From positions 7,814,634-7,878,633 of the forward strand of contig CP154954.1 in the NCBI GenBank assembly GCA_039621445.1: DNA of 64,000 bases. Direction: 5' to 3'. Below, piece by piece: positions 19,556-29,949 of the stretch. This DNA comes from Euglena gracilis (taxonomy: Eukaryota > Euglenida > Euglenophyceae > Euglenales). Position 1 is the first letter of the stretch. Every line of letters starts with the position of its first letter. The translations under genes were made by a program, and so were the position numbers. The notes below the pieces were generated by a model, which saw nothing but the letters and a program-made list of their open reading frames with translations, had not been told where the DNA came from and did not search any database.

Positions 19556-20065
19556 GTGGCAAGGATAAATAAGGGGGGGAAAGAAATGGAACCCCTAAAG
19601 GTGGGGACGATGGTTTGGTATAGGAGACCCGAGGGGTCGGGTGAGAAGCTTGACTCTAGGTGGGTGGGACCTGGGGTCGTGAAGGGTAGAGAAGGGGAAC
19701 GGAGTTACGTAATTGAGATGAAATATGGGGTGGAGACGAAAGCTCATAGGAGTTTTTTGAAGAAGTATCGGGAACCCCAAGTGGAAGGTAAGGGGGTGCC
19801 TCTTTTTTATTATAAACGAAGCGAAAAAGAAGAAGAGGCATTACCTGATGAGTGGGAGGTGGAAAAAATTCTAAGGCACAGGAAAGGAAAAGATGGAAAA
19901 TGCGAATTTTTGACCAAATGGGTCGGATATGAGGACGGGGAGGAAACCTGGGAACCGGCAGGAAATTTCATTCACCGTTTCAGTGAAGAGTTTGTAAAGT
20001 ATTGTCGTGAGAAAAAAGTGAAAATGGACATAATGTCCGAACTAAAAATTTCTGGTGGGCCGTAG
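19556..20065 (+). CDS. gypsy integrase C-terminal SH3-like region and chromodomain
   Basis: First comes a basic SH3-like (GPY/F-type) segment, GTMVWYRRPEGSG..SRWVGPGVV..HRSFLKKY. It is followed by a chromodomain: EWEVEKILRHR, FLTKWVGYED, ETWEPAGNF. The aromatic cage positions (W/Y/W-type) are present. Chromodomains at integrase C termini guide insertion to marked chromatin. This is the downstream part of the split integrase gene; its ATG-free start is set by the frame after the insertion at 19551. It ends with TAG at 20063-20065, and a TGA follows three codons later. Confidence 0.85.
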   Translation: MARINKGGKEMEPLKVGTMVWYRRPEGSGEKLDSRWVGPGVVKGREGERSYVIEMKYGVETKAHRSFLKKYREPQVEGKGVPLFYYKRSEKEEEALPDEWEVEKILRHRKGKDGKCEFLTKWVGYEDGEETWEPAGNFIHRFSEEFVKYCREKKVKMDIMSELKISGGP

Positions 20066-20523
20066 GCTCTAAGGTGAGCCATAAGGCCCTGTCCAAGGCT
20101 CTACGGTGAGCCTAATGGGAAGGCAAAGTGCTGTTTTAAAATTCCAAAACCCGATTTGCACGTCTGTGTGGGTGTGAGTGCACGCACACACGCATGAGCG
20201 TGTAAAGGAGAGAATGTACAAATGCAAGAATTGGCAAGGAGAATGGAATTTGGAGAAAAAGGCCCCGCAAGGGGGCCGGGGCCACAGCATATTCGCCGCC
20301 GCATTGCTGTTGTACTTGCCCCACTGCGTTTATATTTGCCCCACCGCACTTATATTTGTACTTGTTCTCGCCCCACTGCGCCTATATTTGCCGTCCTCTC
20401 CTCTTCTCTCCCGGTGTTGTAGTTTTGGAGATTGATTCTTTCAGATGATGGGTTACATTGTGTTTGGGAGTTCTTGATCACATTATGAGCCCAGCCCCCA
20501 TTCGGTTTGTTAAGGGGACAGAG
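20066..20523 (+). other. gypsy 3' non-coding tract, first part
   Basis: There is no reading frame with family support. It has two short direct repeats (AAGGTGAGCC/ACGGTGAGCC context near 20070 and 20100). It also has three or four copies of a roughly 25-base unit around TTGCCCCACTGCG..TATATTTG at 20308-20392. Confidence 0.5.
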
Positions 20524-21003
20524 CTTTTTTGACAAAAATCCCCCCGGCCCGAGGAGGGGGGGGGCGCCGGAATTTTTAAAAAATCCCCCGGCCCGAGGAG
20601 GGGGGGGGCGTTTGATTTTTTTGACAAAAATCCCCCCGGCCCGAGGAGAGGGGGGGGGGCGTTTGATTTTTTTGACAAAAATCCCCCCGGCCCGAGGAGG
20701 GGGGGGGCGTTTGATTTTTGGACAAAAATCCCCCCGGCCCGAGGAGGGGGGGGGGGGCGCTTGAATTTTTAAAAATCCCCCCGGCCCGAGGATGGGGGGG
20801 GGGCGCTTGATTTTTTGACAAAAATCCCCCCGGCCCGAGGAGGGGGGGGGCGTTTAATTTTTGGACAAAAATCCCCCCGGCCCGAGGAGGGGGGGGGGGG
20901 CTTGACGAATTTGAACCAAAAAACCCCCCGACCCGAGGGGGGGGGGGCGCCAACCGAATTTTTACCAAAAATCCCCCGACCCGTTGAAAGGGGGGGGGGG
21001 CAG
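20524..21003 (+). repeat. G-rich minisatellite before the gypsy 3' LTR
   Basis: About ten units of 45-56 bases share the core GACAAAAATCCCCCCGG followed by CCCGAGGA and a run of 8-13 G, then GCGTTTGATTTTT. Units differ mainly in G-run length; the last two have CCGACCCG. It is located between the chromodomain and the polypurine tract, so it is copied with the element. G runs could form quadruplexes in the RNA. Confidence 0.85.
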
Positions 21004-21266
21004 ATCTTGGTGAAGACCCTCATACCACCCGTGAGAAACGGGGGGGGGGGCAGCCAAATATTCATTGGTTGGTGAACCGAGTCTTTCCCAAAGGTTTGAA
21101 GGCACTTGAAAGCCATAGTCCCTGAAGTTTGTTTCCCATTTGTTGATACAAGGGAGAATGGGTGTGGGACATAGGCTTTGGATGAAAGAGTGCCGAATGG
21201 AGGATTTACCCCCCGTTGTTGAGGAACGGGGGGGGGGGCGAGTTTTTGGTGTCCGACTAAGGTCGC

Positions 21267-21277
21267 AAGGGAGGGGG
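21267..21277 (+). promoter_or_regulatory. polypurine tract for plus-strand priming
   Basis: AAGGGAGGGGG lies directly against the TG of the 3' LTR, the standard position for the plus-strand primer of LTR retrotransposons. Confidence 0.85.
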
Positions 21278-22108
21278 TGTCGGCCGCCGGCTTTCGCCGG
21301 CAGCCAAAAATTGCCAGAAAGCGCAAAATTCAAAGTCGCGGGTAACAGCCAACCAGTTAAAAAAACCCGCGACTTAAATTGGAAGCGGGTAAAATTACTT
21401 TGAGCTTTCAAATTCATCTTTTTCACAGAAATTGAGGGGTTTTCCCCATTATTTGGCAAAGAAGAAATACATTGAATTGGATTTGATCAATCACATTGTG
21501 GAATTGGAATTGGCAATTACATTGTTGGCCACCACATTGTTGGTTGTATTCATTGAAGGATTGGTTTGAAGGAGCCTACAACACCGCCACCCTCACCGCC
21601 ACCTATACCCTATACCCCTCCTCCTTGCCCCAAGTTTGCACATTTTCACACATTCACATCACACATTTGTTTTCAATTCTTCACATTCAGCTGCTTTCAG
21701 TTTCTCAGTTTCAGAGTTTCAGAATTCAAGTTACTTTTAGTTTCTCACTCTCAAAGTTCCAAGTTCAGTGGGTTGGTTTTTGCCTACAAGGTGTGCGTGA
21801 GAGAGAGAGAGAAGTGAGATTTTCACACCAAATGGCAGATTTTTCGGTGTTCACCAAATTTTCAGAAAACATTAAAAAAACGATCCTACGCACCGGCTGG
21901 GGTAGGGGGAAACACCTGGGTGAAAAAATGGGAGTTGGCCTGAGCCCACCAACCCCCAGAAAAAGCACAGGCCCCGCCCCGGAAACACCCACCCCCCGGC
22001 TGTCGGTGGTTATCCACGACGGCGAGGACCCCCCCGGGCCCTCGGCCCACCGGGACTCGCCGGTCGCGGGGGCGACCGGCGGCGCACAGGGGGTGGGGCC
22101 GGCGAACA
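21278..22108 (+). repeat. 3' LTR of the gypsy element (831 bp)
   Basis: TGTCGGCC at 21278 to GGCGAACA at 22108. It is 4 bp shorter than the 5' LTR because of two fewer GA units in the GAGAGA tract and has about six other substitutions. It is followed by AGGG and the resumed A1 sequence. No obvious polyadenylation signal was identified with confidence. Confidence 0.95.
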
Positions 22109-22112
22109 AGGG

Positions 22113-23395
22113 GCAACCAGGCAAATCACCCCACAGGAGGCAAAGCGTTTTGTCCCTTATTTTATCATTTCCAAAAAGGAAGGGGAAAAGACCAAGGAAA
22201 GACTGATTTCAGATTGTCGACAGTTAAATCTCCATTTCACCCCCCAGAAACTCAGATTGGAACACATGGGAAAAATCTTCCCATATCTAAGAAAATGTTG
22301 GTTCTGTGGAGAAATAGACCTGAAAGATGCATATTTCCACTTAAAACTGCACAGCAGTCTGGAAAAACATGTGTGCATGCAGGTGGGGGGGGGGAAACTT
22401 GGCAATTTCAAGCTGCATGCTTTGGTATAAGCAGCCTGCCACAAAAATTTATGACTCTTATGAGAGTCTGGGAAAGAAAATGGAGAAAGGAAGGCAAGGT
22501 AGTTTTCATCTACCTGGACGACAGTTTGCTGTTAGCCCCCAGCAAAAAGACAGCAGCCCAACATTTGGCAGAAGTAAAAACAGACCTTTTACTGGCAGGT
22601 TTCAGATTAAACCTCCCCAAATCCTGTCTGGAACCCACACAGGAAATAAAACATTTGGGCCAATGGATCAATTTGAAAAAAGGCCAATTGGAAATTCCTC
22701 AGGAAAAACTAAAATCCTTAAGAAAGGAGCTAGGCAAAGTGCTCACAGCACAGAAAATGAGCTGCAAAAAAACTCAGTTCTATTGTGTGACAAGTCAGAA
22801 GCTATTTAATTTCAATGCCATTTCTCAGAATTCTGACAGATCAACTTTGCAAAATGGTGGATTTGCACACAAAGTGGGGTTGGGACCACACCCTGACCAT
22901 TCCCCAGGGGGTCAAATATCAAATTGTGGAGTTAAAAGCCTTTTTACAGCCAGGTGTGGGCAGGGCATTTCAGTCACAGGCCTCTCAGGAGCTCTTTTCG
23001 GACAGCAGCACCTGGCAGTGGGGGGGGCTGGACAAAGCTTCAGGCCAAAAGGTGCAGGATTTTTGGAGGGACGTGCATGTCCTTCATATCAATCAAAAAT
23101 AATTACAAGCTGCAGTGGAAACGGTAAAGGCACTAGCCAAACCAAAACAAACAATTGTGCTCCACGTGGACAGCCAGGTGGCTGTAAGTTGTTTAACAAA
23201 ATGGGGAGGCAAAAAGCCATACCCAAATTCCATCTTAAAACCCCTGCTGTATCATTGCAAAGAAAAGCAAATCAATTTGCAGGTGGTTTTGGTTCCCACA
23301 AAGGAGCAATTGGCAGACTCCCTGACCAGGGAGCAAAAGGACCCAGGGGATTATACCCTAAACCCAAACATCTTTCACCTAATTCTGGAATTTTT
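22113..23395 (+). pseudogene. A1 reverse transcriptase and RNase H
   Basis: DIRS-type RT: FVPYFIISKKEGE, RLISDCRQLN, EIDLKDAYFHL, FGISSLPQKFMTLM and YLDDSLLL; A2 and A3 keep YLDDIL, so Ile is replaced by Ser after the two aspartates. Breaks: a shift in the G run near 22385 and an extra A near 22768. RNase H follows: SDSSTWQWGG, HINQK, VLHVDSQVAVS, NLQVVLVPTKEQLADSL. It acts with the next domains in copying element RNA. It is inactive in this copy. Confidence 0.78.
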
Positions 23396-23834
23396 CAGAA
23401 AGGAAATCACCCCAGAGGTGGACATGTTTTGCACACCCAGCAACAAAAAATTCCCCAAGTTTGTTTGTCGATACCCCCACCAAGGGGCTTTGCTGGTGGA
23501 TGCCTTGAAGGCAGATTTGAGGGGCCTCCCCCCAGTTTATGCCAACCCCCCCTGGAGCATCATTCCCCAATGGGTTCAGAGATTAATGTTAAACACAGAC
23601 CTAATTTGTCTGTTGATCGTACCCCACTGGGCTTCGACATCATGGTGGCGCCAATTAATGTCAATCAGGCAGCCAGGCAGCAAGGTTTTGCTAGTACCCC
23701 CCCAGTGGGGTCTGTTCACCAACTGCTGGGGGGAGGAGATGCCCCCCCCAAGGTGGAATTTGGCCTGCTTGATTGTGTCAGGCAAAAATTACAATCCCAG
23801 AAAGTTTCGATGTCCAGTATCGATACTTACATAA
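23396..23834 (+). CDS. A1 Dam-like methyltransferase domain (end of the RT-RH-MT frame)
   Basis: It is the 3' part of the frame 23115-23834. EVDMFCTPSNKKFPKF, LLVDALKAD, VYANPPWSII and VPHWASTSWW give the DIRS methyltransferase signature with the NPPW motif (about 23546-23557). The frame ends at 23834 and overlaps the recombinase gene, which starts at 23642 in a different frame. In DIRS elements the role of this domain is unknown; adenine methylation is inferred from the family only. Confidence 0.75.
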
Positions 23835-24730
23835 GAAATCTGGGAAATGTCAAAAGATATGACTCAGCCTTCAGGACTTTGATCGGCCAATTGCTGCACA
23901 AAGGGGTGCCCCTGCAGGACTGCACAGTCCACAAGATGGCCGAGGCCATCCTTGAGCTGGCTGACCACAGCCTCAACACTGCACGAAGTGCATATGCAGC
24001 AGTTTTATTACTCCCAGGGTTTGGGTCATTGAGGTTTTCCCCTCTTTTGTCTCCATTGAAAAGGAAATGGAATTACAATGTCTGCAAGTATGCCCATTTT
24101 TGGGACCCCACTGATTTCTTAGAAAACATCATCAGGAAATGCAAACACCTCTCAGACCTATCTATGAAAGAGCTCAGAAACAGACTCCTCATCTGTTGGA
24201 GGCTGTTGGCCCTCCACAGGGGGGTTGATTTAGCCAGGACACAGCGAAAAATCAGTTTTGTGGGAGAAAAAATTTTCATTTTATTGCAAAGGAAAGGGTG
24301 GCGATTCCCAAGATGGGAGGAGATTTTGAATTTGCCACACACCCCCCTCATCAGCCCCTGGCATTTATTGAAAGAGTATGTGGAAAGGACAGCCCCCACG
24401 GTTGGGAACAAAAATAAGTTGTTATGGTCTTTGGATGGTAAAAGACCTTTGACATCAGAGAGGGTGAATTCCCTTACCAGAGAAATTCTGCAAGAGGGGG
24501 GGGTGGACACCACCCACTGGAAATCCCACAGCACCAGAGGGGCTGGGGTATTATGGTGGAAAAATGCTGGTTTGCAAGTGGAAGAAGTCCAGCAGCTGGG
24601 TCAGTGGAAAAATTTTGGGGCCTACCAAGCCCATTATTTGCGACTTCGGGTCGTATCAAAAATTCAAAATATTATGGCCCAAAGGGGGGTGCACAGTACA
24701 TCACCATCTTGCAGTGCGGAGCCCAAATAG
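23642..24730 (+). CDS. A1 tyrosine recombinase (integrase of DIRS elements)
   Basis: An intact 362-residue frame starting at ATG 23642 (MVAPINVNQAAR), overlapping the methyltransferase frame by about 190 bases, as is usual for DIRS. Catalytic pattern: Arg in LALHRGVDLARTQ, HSTRGAGV (H-x-x-R), QWKNFG and Tyr in AHYLRLR. It would insert the circular DNA copy by site-specific recombination, so no target duplication is expected. It ends with TAG at 24728-24730, just inside the internal complementary region; the A3 copy lacks this stop. Confidence 0.88.
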   Translation: MVAPINVNQAARQQGFASTPPVGSVHQLLGGGDAPPKVEFGLLDCVRQKLQSQKVSMSSIDTYIRNLGNVKRYDSAFRTLIGQLLHKGVPLQDCTVHKMAEAILELADHSLNTARSAYAAVLLLPGFGSLRFSPLLSPLKRKWNYNVCKYAHFWDPTDFLENIIRKCKHLSDLSMKELRNRLLICWRLLALHRGVDLARTQRKISFVGEKIFILLQRKGWRFPRWEEILNLPHTPLISPWHLLKEYVERTAPTVGNKNKLLWSLDGKRPLTSERVNSLTREILQEGGVDTTHWKSHSTRGAGVLWWKNAGLQVEEVQQLGQWKNFGAYQAHYLRLRVVSKIQNIMAQRGVHSTSPSCSAEPK

Positions 24731-25869
24731 TCTCGGACTCCCACGACAGAAGAAGGGGGAGGAAGGGACCAAGGGGGCGAAGCACAAGAAGATGGTGGGC
24801 CCAACCCTCCCACCCAAAAAATCAGCAGAAAAAGAAAGACATCCCAACCAGAAAGGGGACCCCCAACCAAGCAGTCCCAACCACGCACCCAGGAACACAC
24901 CAGAAAGAGACAACCATCCCCATCGACGGGGGGGGGGGGAGAGGGGGGGGGGCGGGTCCACGACGGTTCAGCTTCGCCAAGGTGTCGGAGGAGGCCTCAT
25001 CATCGCCAACTCCGGCAACAAAGGCACAGTAAGAAGCACCCCCCGCGCACGCACAAACACAGAACAGAACAGCCGGCAAGGAAAGCAGGACCTCACCATC
25101 TTCTTGTGCTTCGCCCTCTTGGTCCCTTCCTCCCCCTTCCTCTGTCGTGGGAGTCCGAGACGAGCACCAATTTACAGTCTACAATTTCAATCTGACTTCA
25201 ATGAAAAATGCCGCGGAGAGTAAATTGGAGTGGACATGGCGCCTGTGGTGGCTCCCAGTGATGGCCCGCCTGGCTTCCCGGGATGCAAAAACCCCCTTGA
25301 TGTAAGAGGCCACCATCTCGTTTGTTGCCACCGAAACAGCATTGTGAGGCGACACGACACCTCGGGCTCCGCACTTTTCCATCGTGAGGCCACGACTTGC
25401 TCACCGGCGGTTTGTTGTGATTGTTTTTGCGCGCTTGGTCACGAGTCCGCGCTTCGTGCCTTTTTTCGCCGGAGTTGGCTGATTCCTAAGTTACCCTTCA
25501 ACACCAAGAAGAAAGGAATAATCGTACTCCCTTGAGGCAAGCCGAAAAGGGAGGAAGGGACACCGACGGCGAAGCACAAAGACATTGTGAGGCCATGCAT
25601 TGCTCGCCGGCGGTTTGTTGTGTGATTGTTCGGTGCGCTGGGTTAGGAAGTCCCGCTTAGTGCCGCCTCGCCGGAGTTGGCTGCTTTGTCTCCGACGTGG
25701 CGACCATGGTGCTGTCTTTTTCCCTGGGGGGGTCCCCCCTCCACCTCCCCCCCCCTGGCCCCCATCTTCTGACCGAGGGCGTTTGAAGACAAATTTTCTT
25801 AAATGGGTGGGGGGGTCGGGCTCACAATGTCTTTGTGCTTCGCCCTCGGTGTCCCTTCCTCCCTTTTCG

Positions 25870-26830
25870 GCTTGCCTCGAGGGAGTACGAGACACCTCGG
25901 GCTCCGCACGTTGCCATTGTGAGGCCAGATTGTGCACTGAAAGAAGGGGGGCCAGGGCAATCTCCAAAGAACCTTGGGCACCAAGTCTTTGATAATGGGC
26001 TGTGAAAGCCTCCACCCCCTTCCATTGACCAATTTCACAAACTTCTTGGGCAGAAAGACCCAATTTTTTGAGCAAACCAACTCCTGCTCCTCTGGTGGAG
26101 TGGGGTCCCCAAACCTGGGGGGGTACCCCATGCTGGGCCAAAAAGTTTTTAGTTATAGAAGCAATGGTATCTGCCTTTATGGCTTTATAGGGAGTTTTAA
26201 CGTAATTAAAAGGGGGCCCCCCAGGTTTCACAAAGAAACGTGTTGCTGCCACATAAGACATCATCAAATGAAAGGGACTGATTTCGGGGCACTGGGAAAT
26301 AGAGACAAATCTCTCCCACTTATGGAGTTTTTGCCCTTTACGTTTAATTTTGATGTAGGGTGCCCCCCCCCCAACACAGTGGTGGTTCTTTGCACCTGTG
26401 CCAAATCAGAACTTCTGTATAAACAGAGGATACGTGAACAGAAAATGAGTTGTGTACGTAATGTACACATATCAGAGGGCAGGGGGGACTGTGCCAGCCC
26501 CAGCAGGATTGGAAGGGGATCCCAGAATGCACCATATTTTTCCAGGTTTTGGTTCCAAAGCCTTTTATAAGGTGCCAACATGGCATGGAACTTCAGGCCT
26601 CCAAAGCCAGGGTTCAAAAAAATAGCACTGTATGCATTGCGTGCCTGGGCCTTTGAAAATTGAAACAGTTGAACTAAAGCGTCAACCACTTGGTCAGTGG
26701 TGGCTTCAGGGGGGGGTACCCCCATTTTGTCCAAAATTACCCATAAAAGCGTAAAAGCGCTTTGATAACGCTTTAAACTGGGATTTCTTCCCAGAAAATC
26801 GTTAATGGTCGAATTTTGTACTTGCTTCCC
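25870..26830 (-). pseudogene. B2 tyrosine recombinase
   Basis: N-terminal part in frame 26264-26734 (VDALVQLFQFSKAQARNAYS, FWDPLPILLG, LYRSSDLAQVQR with the first catalytic Arg region). C-terminal part in the next frame from about 26267 down (YKAIKADTIASITK, HSTRGAGVGLL, IGQWKGVEAF, AHYQRLG). A single shift separates the halves near 26265. The H-x-x-R and Tyr are conserved. The frame carries on into the internal complementary region. Confidence 0.75.
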
Positions 26831-26851
26831 TCCAAAATTTGCCTGAGCAAA

Positions 26852-27646
26852 TCATGCAAAGGAGGGGCCACCTTGGGGGTGGCATTTCCCCCCCCTGCAG
26901 TTGGTGAACATACCCTTGTAGGGGGTGATTTTCAGGCAGGGGGTCCCTGGAACTTTCATTTTTATTAACTGGGGCCACCATGTGGCTGAATCCCAGTAGG
27001 GGGTGACCATCAAAACTTTGGCCTGTGGAAACATTTTTAATCTGGGGATAAACTTTTGAATTACAGACCAGGGGGGGTTTGCATAAAGTCCCCCCATGTT
27101 GTCCAGTTGGCATTGCAATGCGTCCACTGCTGTGGCATCCCAGTGGGGCCACCTGGCCACAAATTGTGGTAGTTTTTTGTTGCCTGGTGAGGCAAAAAGG
27201 TCTGTTTTTAGGCTGATGTAATTTTTGAACTGCTGACTCAGCCATTGAAAAAGTTGGGGGTCCACGGAGTAATCCCCCCTGTCCATTTCCCACCTGCTTA
27301 TGGGGTCTGCCAGGCATTCCTTTGAAGGCACCCACTTTACTTGCAGGTTTATGTTGTGTTCCATGCACCATTTCAAAAAGGGTCTCAGCATGGAATTGAA
27401 GGGGTCTTTTCTGCCCCCCCCCCTTTTGTTAAGTAATAGTAAATTACTTGATTGTTCACTGACAGGGACACAGTTTCTCCTGGTTTGCTTAGGCTTTGTA
27501 CGGTGCTTATTGCTGCACTTAATTCTTTGAAATTTATGTGCAAAATGGAGTTTTCCCTCCAAAATTCTTGCACAATTTCGCCTGTTCGAATGTCCAGCCC
27601 CCCCATGCATGGGTACTGCTGTCTGAGTGCAACTCCCTGGTTGCAA
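26852..27646 (-). pseudogene. B2 RNase H and Dam-like methyltransferase
   Basis: RNase H C-terminal block NLQVKWVPSKECLADPISRW. It is followed by the methyltransferase: SLKTDLFASPGNKKLPQF, LYANPPWSVIQ and VTPYWDSATWW. The N-terminal RNase H residues (HINFKELSAAISTVQ) lie in another frame at about 27500-27560, so there is at least one shift. NPPW is intact. Confidence 0.75.
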
Positions 27647-28799
27647 TTTGGGGGAAGGGTCTGCCCACCCAGGAGTCCAGTAGATTTTTTATTTCTCTTA
27701 ATTGGTCTTTTATTCTTTGGGAAATGGGGTGTTTTGAGTCCCAGGGGGCTGTGGAATTTTCCACCAAAAAAATTGCCAGGGCATCCGTAAAGGCCCTTAG
27801 AAATGGCAGGGCCATTAGATTGCATCTTATTTGGACCAAAATGGCAGCCAACTGCCTTTTTGACATGTAATCTTTCTTCACCATTTTTACCAGCTCCTTT
27901 CTTACTGTTTTTTTTTCTGGGGTGGCACCTGCAATTTTCCCTCTTGGAAGTTTAATTGAAACCCAAGATGATTTACGATTTGGGTTGGCTGCAGGGTGGA
28001 GTTTTTTACATTGATTTTGAATCCTGATTTGATTAAATCCCTGACCACTGTGTTCAGGTGATTCTGTAAGAGATTGTATGTTGGGGCTACCAGTAAAATG
28101 TCGTCCAGGTAAATAAATACCCGGATGCCCCTTTTTCTCCACAGCTTTTCGAATGTCTTCATTACTGACATAAAAATTTGAGGCATTACATTCAGGCCAA
28201 AACAGCCTGCCTGGAATTCCCAGGTCTGCCCCCACCTGATGTATTAGAAATGGCCTTAGGGCCTGGCTCACTGGTATGTGGAAGTAGGCATCCTTTAGGT
28301 CTATTTTTGCTGCCCAGTGGCCTTTTTCCAACACAGGGAAAATGTGCTGGATGTGATCCAGCTTGAAAGGTTTCACTTGGAACAGTTGATTTAGCTCCCT
28401 GCAATCGCTTATTAACCTCCATTTGGTCTGTCCCCCCTCTGGTTTTGAAATCAAAAACCAGGGGATGAGGTGCTGGGTGGTTGAATCCCTCACCCTCTTT
28501 ACGGATCCAGATTTTTCGTAATCCAGCAGTATTTTTTCTGCTTGGGGTAGGTTCAAATTTGCTCTGGGTTTTGGGTGGGTGGACAATTTTGGTGGGTTTA
28601 CCCAGGGGGGTTGAATGCCATCCCTGATGAGTTGACATGTTGTTGGGGGGGCATTTTTCGCCCACCATTTCAGGCTTTTTTGCAGCCTTTGATGGAGGGG
28701 GGTGTCTCCCCATTTCTCCTCCATGGAATTTATTTCCTGGATAAGATTGTTTTGGGAGGGCTGGGCTGGTGGTGAAGGACATTTTTGGCTTTTTTGCAA
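27534..28799 (-). pseudogene. B2 reverse transcriptase
   Basis: A 421-codon frame. LIPWFLISKPEGG, RLISDCRELNQL and KIDLKDAYFHI are in frame. The middle (about 27905-28185) is correct only in another frame, which shows VFIYLDDILLVAP and QIVNHLGFQLNF. The original frame resumes after that for MSKRQLAAILVQIR and SDSSTHAWGG. Two compensating shifts therefore bracket the catalytic YLDD. Read end to end it is a complete DIRS RT. Confidence 0.8.
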
Positions 28800-28826
28800 C
28801 CTTTGATCGAGGGGGGGTGTCTCCCT

Positions 28827-29949
28827 TTATTTCCCCCATTCAAGTTGTTTTCTAGATAAGAAGATTTTGGGGGGCTGGGCTGGGTGTGTTGGACATTGCA
28901 CCCCTAGGTCCCCTAGGGCTTGGGCCCTTGGAAAAAGAAATTTTTTCTGGGGGGATGTGCATGCATTCTCTCCCTCTCTGATCACCAGTCTGGAGGATCT
29001 TGTTGTTGAATGACATACCATAGGGCTTAATGCCCCTGTTTTGCCTATCTGGTCTTCTCCATGATGATCTGGTTGGTTGACATACCATAGGGGGGCCTCT
29101 GTGGGTCCCCCCCTTGACTGAACAATCGGGACTTGTGAAATAAATGTTGGAGGTGTTCCTGCCCCTCCCTCCGAAAGGGCCACTGTGGGTCCCTTTCCTG
29201 CTGAGGCTGAGTCATTAAAAGGGCCACTGCGGCTCCCTTTTTCCTCCCTCTTTGGCAGAGGGCCTCTGTGGGTCCCTCGGGGGAGTTCTCCAGCAGCTTT
29301 CTTAGCTTCTTGGTGGCCACTGTGGGTCCACCCTGCTGGCCTCCAAGGCCTCCATGTATAAGTTTTTGTCCATAATCCATCTGTTGGTCTTCCAGGCCTT
29401 GATTGCTTCTTGGCATCCCACCCCACTGGAAGTCTGGGGGGGCTGCTGTGGCCCCCCCTTTTCTCCTTGAGAGGGGTAGTTGTGTAAGATGAATTGGGGA
29501 GGTTTGACAGACCTTTTCCGCCCCTTCCTGAGGGGATTTGCGTGTAAAATTGGCCCCCATGGCCCCTGTAATGTTGACCTCCTTGGCCTTGATTCCATCT
29601 CCCCAGCCTTTGGCCAAATTGTGTACAGGCTTGGGGGAAAAGCCCCTGATTTGTGGGCTTTGGATGTCCAATGCTGAAGTATTTTGGGCCTCCATGGCCC
29701 ATCCTTTGCCCACTGAGGGCTTGGGCTGACTTCTGTTTTCTGCGCCTTCTGGACAGTGGTCCAAGGACCGTGGCCGTCACTGGGGGTGTTTTTGTGGGAA
29801 ATTTCTGGGGTGGGGGTCTGGGTGGAAAGAACGGCCACGGTTTGCCACGTGTCGACCGCATGTCCAAGTTCTCCAGCTGCTGCTGCGGCCTCTGCTCCAA
29901 GACGTCCGCGGCCATGAAATTCCAATTTCTTCTCAACTGCATTGCTCAT
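28827..29949 (-). pseudogene. B2 gag-like protein
   Basis: Two overlapping frames share the start region (ATG 29949 and ATG 29942). One has LEQRPQQQLENLD..GKPWPFFPP and the other carries SDGHGPWTTVQK, a motif also present in family A gag (DGHGPWTTVV) and in B3 (DGHGLWTTVV). The rest is Gly/Gln/His-rich (GGQHYRGHGGQFY). A frameshift near 29780 is likely. It has the expected position of a DIRS gag; no zinc knuckle is seen. Confidence 0.6.

Larger units (their letters stand above)
9344..22108 (+). mobile_element. Ty3/gypsy (chromovirus-like) LTR retrotransposon with two methyltransferase domains
   Basis: This is a 12,765-bp element bounded by LTRs (TG..CA) and AGGG duplications. Internal order: PBS, a very long Gag, a polyprotein with a C5-type methyltransferase, a Dam-like methyltransferase, aspartic protease, RT, RNase H, HHCC/DDE integrase and C-terminal chromodomain, then a 1.2-kb 3' non-coding tract with a G-rich minisatellite and a polypurine tract. 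Chromodomain elements usually are 5-8 kb, so this one is large. The two LTRs differ at about six substitutions and one 4-bp (GA)n change, showing recent insertion. Coding breaks: in-frame TAG at 17304 and about 18256, single-base shifts near 13955, 17383, 18296, 18733 and 19150, and a 386-bp insertion at 19166. Confidence 0.94.
8362..25157 (+). mobile_element. DIRS-A1: family A DIRS retrotransposon, interrupted by the gypsy element
   Basis: Left end AGACCAGTCGGGC at 8362, right end ..GGGAGTCCG at 25157. Excluding the gypsy insertion (9344-22108 plus one AGGG) the element is about 4.0 kb. Order: left terminal repeat, deleted 5' part, gag remnant, RT, RNase H, Dam-like methyltransferase, tyrosine recombinase, internal complementary region (24701-24790, junction about 24733), right terminal repeat. 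The segment from 8446 joins straight from terminal repeat to mid-gag, so about 600 bases present in A3 are missing. The YR frame is open; gag and RT carry frameshifts, so the copy is probably inactive. Confidence 0.85.
8138..25230 (+). mobile_element. DIRS-B4: 5' end fragment of a family B DIRS element, split by A1
   Basis: The left terminus GACACCTCGGGCTCCGCAC at 8138 and the terminal-repeat sequence to about 8260 match the family B ends. The fragment is cut at 8361 by A1 and resumes at 25158. There the run-in to a gag start (ATG near 25195, MKNAAESKLEW) aligns with the gag start of B2 (MSNAVEKKLEF). By about 25230 the sequence changes to the R2-like fragment, so only the first few hundred bases of B4 survive. 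The exact 3' limit is uncertain. Confidence 0.55.

Noticed and set aside
17304-20065. Nuclear genetic code with TAG as a sense codon
   Set aside because: Only two internal TAGs in one element support it, while TAG also ends likely genuine genes (A1 recombinase, host gene last exon). Mutation or readthrough is simpler.
20524-21003. CRISPR-like regular array
   Set aside because: Units are contiguous, without unique spacers, in a eukaryotic retrotransposon.
20576-21326. Pro/Gly-rich frames of 130-185 codons in the gypsy 3' region
   Set aside because: They are readings of the G-rich minisatellite; no variation pattern suggests selection on protein.
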